This document shows positions 1 through 6,273 of a stretch of 64,000 bases of DNA, piece after piece (within the stretch, counting starts at the first letter, position 1; every line of letters begins with the position of its first letter). The notes under the pieces were generated by a model. The model was not told the origin of the DNA. It was given only the letters and a program-made list of their open reading frames with translations, and searched no databases. The stretch is from Rossellomorea aquimaris. GTDB lineage: Bacteria; Bacillota; Bacilli; Bacillales; Bacillaceae_B. Location of the stretch: the NCBI RefSeq assembly GCF_001877785.1, contig NZ_MINN01000106.1, positions 62,001 to 126,000 of the forward strand, given 5' to 3'. A program made the position numbers and the translations under genes.

Positions 1-2
1 AC

Positions 3-512
3 GAACGGTCTTTTTTTGATAAAAGGGTAAAAGCACATATCGAGGATGCCAAAGTCTTCATTAAGGAAAATAAGAAGAAATATGATTTGTTGGTCATTGA
101 CTTTCCCGATCCAACGAATGAACTCCTGGCAAGCCTGTACAGCAGGGAACTATTTGAAGAGTTCTATCAGTTGCTGGATGAGGATGGGCTGCTCGTATGT
201 CAATCCAATGCCCTTGACGCCACCCCCACAGTATTTTGGAGTATCGGTTTGACCCTTGAACAAGCAGGGTTTCACACAAAACAGTATCACACAATCATTC
301 CTTCTTTCGGGGATTGGGGCTTCCAGCTGGCTGCAAAGAAGGAAATCATTTTAAAGTTTCAGAAGATAGAGGTTCCCCACCGCACCCTGCCCAGAGAACT
401 GACCACACTATTCGCATTTCCCCCAGCCTACGAAAACTATAAAAACAGGGCCATCATCAATTCCGAATCTAACCTGAAGCTCCATGAAATTTTTAGGATG
501 GAAAACATTTAA
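3..512 (+). CDS. Spermidine synthase-like protein, C-terminal part
   Basis: Open from the left edge in frame; the gene starts outside the window. The visible 169 residues carry the C-terminal half of a spermidine synthase (polyamine aminopropyltransferase) methyltransferase-like fold: an acidic ED-AKVFI segment, then YDLLVIDFPDPTN, which matches the family's catalytic D-x-x-D-P type strand end, and a late GDWGFQLA segment seen in the larger membrane-fused spermidine synthases. This predicts transfer of an aminopropyl group from decarboxylated S-adenosylmethionine, but substrate cannot be read from this fragment. Ends in TAA, about 70 bases before the next gene. Confidence 0.75.
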   Translation, partial: ERSFFDKRVKAHIEDAKVFIKENKKKYDLLVIDFPDPTNELLASLYSRELFEEFYQLLDEDGLLVCQSNALDATPTVFWSIGLTLEQAGFHTKQYHTIIPSFGDWGFQLAAKKEIILKFQKIEVPHRTLPRELTTLFAFPPAYENYKNRAIINSESNLKLHEIFRMENI

Positions 513-543
513 GAGAGGCATCAGCTGAATAGATTGTTGGTTA

Positions 544-552
544 TGCTATAAT
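544..552 (+). promoter_or_regulatory. Extended -10 promoter for the small HTH gene
   Basis: TGcTATAAT is a perfect extended -10 box for the vegetative sigma factor, 33 bases before the ATG at 585. No good -35 is seen, which is common with an extended -10. Confidence 0.55.
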
Positions 553-584
553 AGTGAAAAATATTCATTATTGAGGCGAACCAT

Positions 585-815
585 ATGTATCTAACAATCG
601 CAGAAACAGCAGAATACCTGTCCCTGCCCGAATCGTATATAGAAGCTTTGGTGCATGATAATAAAATAAGAGCGGTTCATGACGGAGAGCAATACTTGAT
701 CAACCGTGAACAATTCAACCAGCACCTCGAACAGATGGAAAAAGCGAAAAAACAGCTTGCCGAATACCTCAGTGAGCCGATTCCGGAAGATCCGGATGTG
801 AAGGACGAGGATTGA
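585..815 (+). CDS. Small excisionase-family HTH DNA-binding protein
   Basis: 76 residues. The first 50 residues fit the MerR-like winged helix of the excisionase/HTH_17 family: YLTIAETAEYLSLPESYIEALVHDNKIRAV, then a short wing (DGEQYLINREQF). The tail is charged and helical, ending in an acidic stretch. Such proteins bind DNA or act as small regulators; nothing here shows a phage or integrase next to it, so it looks like a free-standing housekeeping copy. GAGGCGAACC precedes the ATG as ribosome binding site. Confidence 0.75.
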   Translation: MYLTIAETAEYLSLPESYIEALVHDNKIRAVHDGEQYLINREQFNQHLEQMEKAKKQLAEYLSEPIPEDPDVKDED

Positions 816-873
816 CGGGGGCTGGTTATTATTTTCATGGGTAAGGGACGTGAATATAGACGGATTATCTGTT

Positions 874-993
874 AATTGTGCCGGTATAAGGATAATCGTG
901 CCGGTTTTAAAATTATTGTGCCGGAATCACGTTAATAGTGCCTCTTTTCCATTTATTGTGCCAGTATTAAAATAATTGAGCCGGTTAGTCGAA
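874..993. repeat. Tandem array, 6 units of exactly 20 bp (core GTGCCGG)
   Basis: Six consecutive 20-mers with invariant phase: AATTGTGCCGGTATAAGGAT, AATCGTGCCGGTTTTAAAAT, TATTGTGCCGGAATCACGTT, AATAGTGCCTCTTTTCCATT, TATTGTGCCAGTATTAAAAT and a degraded sixth. The first 10-11 bases (WATtGTGCCGG) are conserved, the rest is variable and AT-rich. The period is not a multiple of three and no reading frame uses it. It fills most of the gap between the HTH gene and ywbE. Confidence 0.9.
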
Positions 994-1058
994 TCCCATT
1001 GAGTGATTCAGTGGGGGTACCTGACCCGGCCAGACTAAAACCAGAACAGGAGAATCCC

Positions 1059-1253
1059 ATGAACGGACAACAGCGAGCAAATATCAAACCAGGACTTCAA
1101 GTTGAAATCGTACTCAAAAAAGACCAGCGAACCGGGAAGCTGACTCAGGGAGTCGTAAAGGATATCCTGACAAACTCTGCCAATCATCCTCACGGAATCA
1201 AGGTCAGGCTTGAGGACGGCCAGGTGGGAAGAGTAAAAAACATTTTATCTTAA
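1059..1253 (+). CDS. ywbE: YwbE family protein
   Basis: 64 residues, the normal length of B. subtilis YwbE. Recognised from GQQRANIKPGLQVEIVLKKDQ, TGKLTQGVVKDILTNSA and the HPHGIKVRL-DGQVGRV end, a small KOW/SH3-like beta-barrel of unknown cellular role. Start chosen at 1059 (AACAGGAG ribosome binding site, correct family length); an in-frame ATG at 999 would add 20 unrelated residues encoded by the repeat array edge. Followed at once by a strong terminator. Confidence 0.85.
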   Translation: MNGQQRANIKPGLQVEIVLKKDQRTGKLTQGVVKDILTNSANHPHGIKVRLEDGQVGRVKNILS

Positions 1254-1260
1254 AACTTTA

Positions 1261-1304
1261 AAAGAAGGACAGCCCTCGATCATGAAAGGGCTGTCCTTCT
1301 TTTT
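1261..1304 (+). terminator. Rho-independent terminator after ywbE
   Basis: Perfect 16-bp stem AAAGAAGGACAGCCCT / AGGGCTGTCCTTCTTT followed by a short T run. Confidence 0.9.
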
Positions 1305-1310
1305 ATCATA

Positions 1311-1346
1311 AAAAAGCCCCAACCCCCCTAAAGGGTTTGGGGCTTC
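1311..1346 (-). terminator. Terminator of the pxp operon
   Basis: Stem built on AAGCCCCAA and TTTGGGGCTT, with a T run on the minus strand, just past the end of the NRAMP-like gene. Confidence 0.8.
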
Positions 1347-1358
1347 AATGGTGGCCGG

Positions 1359-2543
1359 CTAAAACAACTTCGGAATTTCATTGATCATCGTATATACACC
1401 CATATACGACATAGCTACGACGATGATGAGGCCGAATACCGTCAGCCAGACCGGGTGTTTGTAATCGCCGACGATTTTTTTCTTATGTGCGGCAAGCAGC
1501 ATGACCCCAAGGGCGATCGGCAGGATCAATCCGTTCAGTGCACCGACGAGGATCATGACGGCAACAGGTTTACCGATCGACACAAACACGAGCGTCGAGA
1601 TGACGATAAAACCGATGATCAGCCATTTATGGTATTTTTCCAAAAGAGGGCTGAAGGTTCGGATGAATGATACGGACGTATAGGCTGCTCCGACCACGGA
1701 TGTGACGGCAGCTGACCACATGACGATCCCGAACATTTTATATCCGACGTTACCGGCAGCAAGGTTGAAGACGGATGCCGGCGGATTGGAAGGATCGATC
1801 TGCAGACCCTGCGCAACGATTCCAAGCGAAGCCAGGAATAAAAAGATGCGCATGAGGGAAGCGATCCCGATGGCAGAAACAGAGCTTTTCGTAATTTCAG
1901 GAAGAGCGTCCCTGCCGGTAATGCCTGCTTCAAGCAGACGGTGTCCGCCCGCGAATGTGATGTAGCCGCCGACCGTACCGCCTACCAGCGTGATGATGGC
2001 CATGAAGTCGATCGTATCCGGCATAAATGTCTTTGTGACCGCTTCTCCGACCGGAGGGCTCGATGTGAACATGACATAAAGTGTAAGAAGAATCATTAAA
2101 AATCCGAGAATCTGTGCAAATTTGTCCATCAATCGGCCTGCTTCTTTGAAAAGGAAGATCCCGATGGCGATTAGGCCGCTGAATAAAGCTCCCATCTTGG
2201 GGGAAATCCCGAATAAGACATTCGTTCCAAGACCTGCTCCGGCGATGTTCCCGATATTGAATGCAAGACCGCCCGTGACGATCAGGAATGCCAGGAAATA
2301 TCCCAATCCTGGGAGGATATCGTTGGCGATGTCCTGGGCTCTTTTTTCTGAGATGGCAATGATCCGCCAGATGTTCAACTGAGCCCCGATGTCAATGATG
2401 ATGGAAATGAGGATGACAAAGCCGAAGCTTGCTGCCAATTGTTCCGTGAACACAGTCGTCTGTGTCAGGAACCCCGGGCCGATGGCCGACGTGGCCATCA
2501 AGAAGGCAGCCCCGAGCAATACGCTGATATTTGAAGTTTTCAT
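1359..2543 (-). CDS. NRAMP-family transporter linked to 5-oxoprolinase genes (YcsG-like)
   Basis: 394 residues with about 11 hydrophobic membrane segments. The start GAAFLMATSAIGPGFLTQTTVFT matches the first helix of NRAMP/divalent-metal-transporter proteins (the DPGN region is replaced here by GPGF), a pattern of the subgroup found beside pxp genes, as ycsG is in B. subtilis. The operon position suggests it brings in 5-oxoproline or a related compound rather than metal; this is inference. AAAAGGAG lies before the ATG; it follows pxpC by 35 bases. Confidence 0.8.
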   Translation of the reverse strand: MKTSNISVLLGAAFLMATSAIGPGFLTQTTVFTEQLAASFGFVILISIIIDIGAQLNIWRIIAISEKRAQDIANDILPGLGYFLAFLIVTGGLAFNIGNIAGAGLGTNVLFGISPKMGALFSGLIAIGIFLFKEAGRLMDKFAQILGFLMILLTLYVMFTSSPPVGEAVTKTFMPDTIDFMAIITLVGGTVGGYITFAGGHRLLEAGITGRDALPEITKSSVSAIGIASLMRIFLFLASLGIVAQGLQIDPSNPPASVFNLAAGNVGYKMFGIVMWSAAVTSVVGAAYTSVSFIRTFSPLLEKYHKWLIIGFIVISTLVFVSIGKPVAVMILVGALNGLILPIALGVMLLAAHKKKIVGDYKHPVWLTVFGLIIVVAMSYMGVYTMINEIPKLF

Positions 2544-2578
2544 TCAGTTCTCTCCTTTTCTGCTGATTCTGTGGTGAT

Positions 2579-3580
2579 TTACTTAAGCTTCAGTGCAATC
2601 CCCTGTTTCAGGTGGCGAAGCTGCTTTTCCCTGTCTATGAGAAGCTTCTGGGCTTCCTCATGGGTGATGACTGTAAAGGACAGCTCTTCTCCCGGTTTCA
2701 TCTGGGCGATCAGCGGGAGGTCGACAGAAGCAATCTGGCCAATGCGGGGGTAGCCTCCCGTCGTTTGCCGGTCTGCCAGCAGGATGATCGGATTTCCGTC
2801 GGAAGGAACCTGGATGGTCCCGAATGAAACGGCTTCGGAAATCATATTCCTATCTTTTTCCAGATCTAGTTTTGTCCCCTCCAGCCGGTAGCCCATACGG
2901 TCGGACTGCGGTGACACTTTGAATGGCTTTTCAAAGAAAGCCTGCCTGCTGTCTTCTGTGAAAAGACCTGATTCCGGACCTTCCATCACCCTGATTGCCT
3001 CTTGTGACCGGTGGATGGAGATGAATTCGGATGAGATCGACCAGTCGATTTCCGTAAAATGGCCTTCCTCCAAGTAAGGGGTCAGATACTCGATGATTTC
3101 CTGTGAATCATCAAGCACTTCACCGGAATGAATGAGGTCTCCTTCTTTTAAACTGCGGCCGTCATAGCCGCCGATTCCCGCCCGCAAATAGGTGGAACGG
3201 CTGTTCATGACAGAAGGCGCGTCTATACCGCCGGCAAGGGCGAGATATGACCGGGCACCGCTTTTGCACCCGCCGAATTTCAAGGTGGAGCCTTCCTTGA
3301 CTAGAACGGACTTCCATAATGGGACAGGCTGTCCATCAATGGAAGGGGATAAGTCGCCTCCGCAGATGGAGATGAGGGAGGTCTCCTGGAATTCAAGTAC
3401 GGGACCGGTAAGGGTCATTTCAATTACTGCTTCGTTTTCATCATTCCCCACAAGCCAGTTCGAAATTCGATGGGCGATCGGGTCCATGCTTCCGCTGACG
3501 ATGACGCCGTATTTTTGATACCCGTATCTTCCGAGGTCCTGTACGGTGGAGAGGAGGCCCGGCTTTACTACTTGAATCAT
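2579..3580 (-). CDS. pxpC: 5-oxoprolinase subunit C (biotin-dependent carboxyltransferase family)
   Basis: 333 residues. PxpC (KipA) acts with PxpA and PxpB to hydrolyse 5-oxoproline to glutamate using ATP. Seen: VVKPGLLSTVQDLGRYGYQKYGV at the N terminus, SGSMDPIAHRISNWLVGN, the GGDLSP strand, GGARSYLALAGGI-type centre, and a late LLADRQTTGGYPRIGQIASVDLPLIAQ block that is the family signature. Overlaps pxpB by the ATGA quartet (start 3580, pxpB stop 3577), so the two are translationally coupled, as expected for a two-subunit complex. Confidence 0.92.
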   Translation of the reverse strand: MIQVVKPGLLSTVQDLGRYGYQKYGVIVSGSMDPIAHRISNWLVGNDENEAVIEMTLTGPVLEFQETSLISICGGDLSPSIDGQPVPLWKSVLVKEGSTLKFGGCKSGARSYLALAGGIDAPSVMNSRSTYLRAGIGGYDGRSLKEGDLIHSGEVLDDSQEIIEYLTPYLEEGHFTEIDWSISSEFISIHRSQEAIRVMEGPESGLFTEDSRQAFFEKPFKVSPQSDRMGYRLEGTKLDLEKDRNMISEAVSFGTIQVPSDGNPIILLADRQTTGGYPRIGQIASVDLPLIAQMKPGEELSFTVITHEEAQKLLIDREKQLRHLKQGIALKLK

Positions 3581-4284
3581 GCTTTTCCCTCCATTTCTTT
3601 AAATTCATCTTCAGAGATCGAAACGAATTTAATGAGGTCTCCCGCCTGAAGGAGACTAGGGGTCTCTTCATCCGGCTGGAACAATGACAGAGGAGTCCGG
3701 CCGATCAGCTGCCAGCCGCCTGGCGTTTCAATCGGGTAGACGCCTGTCTGGTCGCCGGCGATCCCCACGGAGCCTGCCGGGATTTTCATGCGGGGTGATT
3801 TTTTTCTCGGTGTGGCAAGTTCCGGGTCTAGACCTCCGACATAGGGGAAGCCCGGTGCGAATCCGATCATGTATACAAGGTAGTCACCGTTCGCGTGCTT
3901 CGATATGACCTCTTGCGTCGTTATTCCGTGGTGGGCTGCCACCTCTTCCAGGTCAGGCCCGTATTCCCCGCCGTAGCATACAGGGATTTCTACGACTCTG
4001 CCGGAAGCAGAAGTGTGTGATGCATCACCGGTAAGCAATTCAGCCAATATTGAGCAGACTCCTTCATAAGGAAGTTGTCCTTCTTTCTCCTGTAAAACCA
4101 GCATCGGATCGTAATAAAGGGTGACAGTGGTAAAAGCGGGAATGATATCGACCAGCCAATCTTGAGGAGTTTTTTCTAATATGGATGTGACTAACTTTAC
4201 CTTTTCATGCGTGCCGGATTCAATTGCATTCCCCAATTGAATGACGACGGCACTGTCTCCTAAAGGCCGTAAAGAATAGTTCAA
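3577..4284 (-). CDS. pxpB: 5-oxoprolinase subunit B
   Basis: 235 residues. PxpB (KipI; carboxyltransferase subdomain B fold). Recognised from RPLGDSAVVIQLG at the start, the DIIPAFTTVTLYYDP strand, VCYGGEYGPDLEEVAAHHG, and YMIGFAPGFPYVGGLDP-ELATPRKKSPR with GSVGIAGDQTGVYPIETPGGWQLIGRTP. Start chosen at TTG 4284 because AAAGGAGG lies 7 bases upstream; the ATG at 4320 has no ribosome binding site and adds 12 non-family residues. First gene of the operon. In B. subtilis KipI also inhibits the sporulation kinase KinA; whether that holds here is unknown. Confidence 0.92.
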   Translation of the reverse strand: MNYSLRPLGDSAVVIQLGNAIESGTHEKVKLVTSILEKTPQDWLVDIIPAFTTVTLYYDPMLVLQEKEGQLPYEGVCSILAELLTGDASHTSASGRVVEIPVCYGGEYGPDLEEVAAHHGITTQEVISKHANGDYLVYMIGFAPGFPYVGGLDPELATPRKKSPRMKIPAGSVGIAGDQTGVYPIETPGGWQLIGRTPLSLFQPDEETPSLLQAGDLIKFVSISEDEFKEMEGKA

Positions 4285-4387
4285 GCTGTTTCCTCCTTTT
4301 ATAAAGTTATATTTATACAAAAATATAAATAAATATTCAAAAATAGATAGTCAAATTAATTTTTCAGAACTTTTGGTCATGTTGTCT

Positions 4388-4415
4388 ATTATAGTATAAA
4401 CCGATAATTTTTCAA
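4388..4415 (-). promoter_or_regulatory. Promoter of the pxp operon
   Basis: Minus strand: TTGAAA (4415-4410), 16-base spacer, TATAAT (4393-4388). About 100 bases of leader precede the TTG start of pxpB. Confidence 0.7.
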
Positions 4416-4524
4416 TGAGGGAAATCATTGTAAGAAAATAGCAGGAATCTTTGGGGTGAAATGATATCTCTTTTTTCCGGAATGTGCTATTATTTAGTAA
4501 TTCGAAATAAATTCTTAGAATAGG

Positions 4525-4540
4525 TTATTCACGTGAATAA
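4525..4540. promoter_or_regulatory. Perfect 16-bp palindrome before the MFS gene
   Basis: TTATTCACGTGAATAA is its own reverse complement and ends 26 bases before the GTG start of the MFS gene, just after a possible -10 (TAGAAT, 4516-4521). This is the usual place for a repressor operator of a drug-exporter gene. Confidence 0.55.
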
Positions 4541-4566
4541 ATGAATAATAGAAAGGGGGATTTCCT

Positions 4567-5769
4567 GTGACTAAAACAAAAGAACCTCTATGGACAAGGT
4601 CTTTTATTATGTTAATGGTAGGAAATCTTTTTGTGTTCATGTCGTTTCAAATGCTGATCCCGACTTTGCCGCCATATATCAAGTCACTTGGCGCGTCAGG
4701 TCTGGAAATCGGTCTGGTGACGACTTTATTTTCAATCGGGGCGGTTTTGAGCAGGCCGTTCATCGGCTTTATGCTTGAATATAAGGATCGGAAGCCATTG
4801 GTCATCATCGGGGTGGTTTCATTGCTGCTCATTACGGTGATCTATCCGTTGTCTTCGATCGTCGTGATCTTTTTGGTGTTCCGATTTGTACACGGACTTG
4901 CCTGGGGCTGGTCGACGACCGTCAACGGAACGGCTGCCGTCGATGTCGTGCCGAAATCCCGCCTTGGTGAAGGGATGGGCTATTACGGATTGTCGATTAC
5001 CATCGGGATGATCATCGCACCGAGTCTCGGAATCTATCTGTTTCAAGTGACGACCTTCACGAATCTGATCATCACGTCCAGCGTTCTTGGCGTTATTGCC
5101 ATCATCCTGCTGGCACTGGTCCGTTATCAGACTCCGGCAATCGTGAAAGAAACAAAGAAGGAAGAGCTTAAATTCTCATATATGGGTTCGCTGATTGAAA
5201 AATCAAGCTGGTTCCCAGCATTCATCACAATCATGGTCACATTCGGCTACGGCTCGATCGTCACCTTCATCGTCATTTTCGGGGAAGAGCGCGGCATACA
5301 GCATATCTTCCTGTTTTATCTGTTCAATGCAATCATGGCTTCCCTTTCAAGGCCGGTTGCAGGGAAGTGGTTTGACGACCACGGTCCGAAGGGACTTATC
5401 CTTTTCTGTATAGCGATCACATTTGCAGGGATGTGGGCATTATCATTCGCCCATTCGGACGCACTGATCATCGTATCGGGCATCCTGTTCGGAGTGGGCT
5501 TCGGCTCGCTGATCCCGACACTCCAATCATGGACACTCTCGATGACCCCGGATAACCGCAGGGGAGTGGCGAACGGAATGTTCTTCTCTTCCATCGACCT
5601 CGGCATCGGCCTTAGCGGACTCGTATTCGGCGTCCTTGCCCAATTCGTCGAAATCGGCGTCCTGTTCCAGATCTCAAGCTTCTTCCTCGTGCTTGCATTC
5701 ATCGTGGCAGTCATGCAAGGCCGTAAGCACCAAAAGCGGAGGCGGCTCGGTCAGGCCCGACAAGCATAA
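4567..5769 (+). CDS. MFS transporter (drug/small-molecule exporter type)
   Basis: 400 residues, about 12 membrane helices. After RSFIMLMVGNLFVFMSFQMLIPTLPPYIK comes the loop signature GAVLSRPFIGFMLEYKDRKPL (motif A, G-x3-D/E-R-x-G/K-R/K), and a central cytoplasmic loop near residue 195. Similar to the YwoG-type exporters of Bacillus. GTG start with AAAGGGGG 8 bases upstream. The last 13 codons (QKRRRLGQARQA and stop) are read from the first bases of an R2 repeat that begins at 5731, so the C terminus and stop codon are supplied by the repeat. Substrate unknown. Confidence 0.85.
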   Translation: MTKTKEPLWTRSFIMLMVGNLFVFMSFQMLIPTLPPYIKSLGASGLEIGLVTTLFSIGAVLSRPFIGFMLEYKDRKPLVIIGVVSLLLITVIYPLSSIVVIFLVFRFVHGLAWGWSTTVNGTAAVDVVPKSRLGEGMGYYGLSITIGMIIAPSLGIYLFQVTTFTNLIITSSVLGVIAIILLALVRYQTPAIVKETKKEELKFSYMGSLIEKSSWFPAFITIMVTFGYGSIVTFIVIFGEERGIQHIFLFYLFNAIMASLSRPVAGKWFDDHGPKGLILFCIAITFAGMWALSFAHSDALIIVSGILFGVGFGSLIPTLQSWTLSMTPDNRRGVANGMFFSSIDLGIGLSGLVFGVLAQFVEIGVLFQISSFFLVLAFIVAVMQGRKHQKRRRLGQARQA

Positions 5770-6012
5770 GGCGAGTCGGCAAAAAAGGCGCCATTTGCCT
5801 TTTATGCCGTCTTGACTTATGACCTCGAGGGACTAGCCGCCGGAGCTGGATGAAACAAAAGCGGAGGCGGCTCGGTCAGGCCCGACAAGCATAAGGCGAG
5901 TCGGCAAAAAAGGCGCCATTTTCCTTTTATGCCGTCTTGACTTATGACCTCGAGGGACTAGCCGCCGGAGCTGGATGAAACAAAAGCGGAGGCGGCTTGG
6001 TCAGGCCCGGCA
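5731..6012 (+). repeat. R2 repeat: two 125-bp tandem copies plus a truncated third
   Basis: Copies start at 5731, 5856 and 5981, each with CAAAAGCGGAGGCGGCT; the first two are nearly identical over 125 bp and the third stops after about 30. Each copy is an imperfect palindrome (AGCGGAGGCGGCT at one end, AGCCGCCGGAGCT at the other, with internal AAGCATAAG / CTTATG pairing). Related copies occur at 43216, 43983, 48499 and 56252. The first copy overlaps the end of the MFS gene. Confidence 0.95.
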
Positions 6013-6058
6013 GGAATAAAAACAGAGTTTACACCTTCATAAAAGGTGGTAAATATTT

Positions 6059-6115
6059 AGGACTATCTAGTTTCTGAAAGGGTGTAGCCTTTTTGTAATG
6101 GATAGTCCTTTCTTG
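6059..6115 (+). terminator. Hairpin, possible terminator
   Basis: AGGACTATC (6059-6067) pairs with GATAGTCCT (6101-6109), followed by TTCTTGT. The loop is long and contains a smaller AAAGGGTG / AGCCTTTTT stem, so this may be a terminator for the MFS transcript or a folded RNA. The rest of 6013-6273 shows no gene. Confidence 0.5.
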
Positions 6116-6273
6116 TGTAATGAATGTGAGCCGAACGAATCACGGAATAAAGAATCAATTAGTAAATGAAAACGAAATGAAATTTTATAAGGGAGAAATT
6201 CTGATAGAATGATAGCCATAGACTAGTCTGTGAGTCCTTTTTCCAAGAGGATTCACATATAACGGAGGACATT

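Noticed and set aside
874-993. Could the 20-bp arrays be CRISPR?
   Set aside because: Units are directly abutting, with no unique spacers of 30-40 bases, and no cas genes are nearby.
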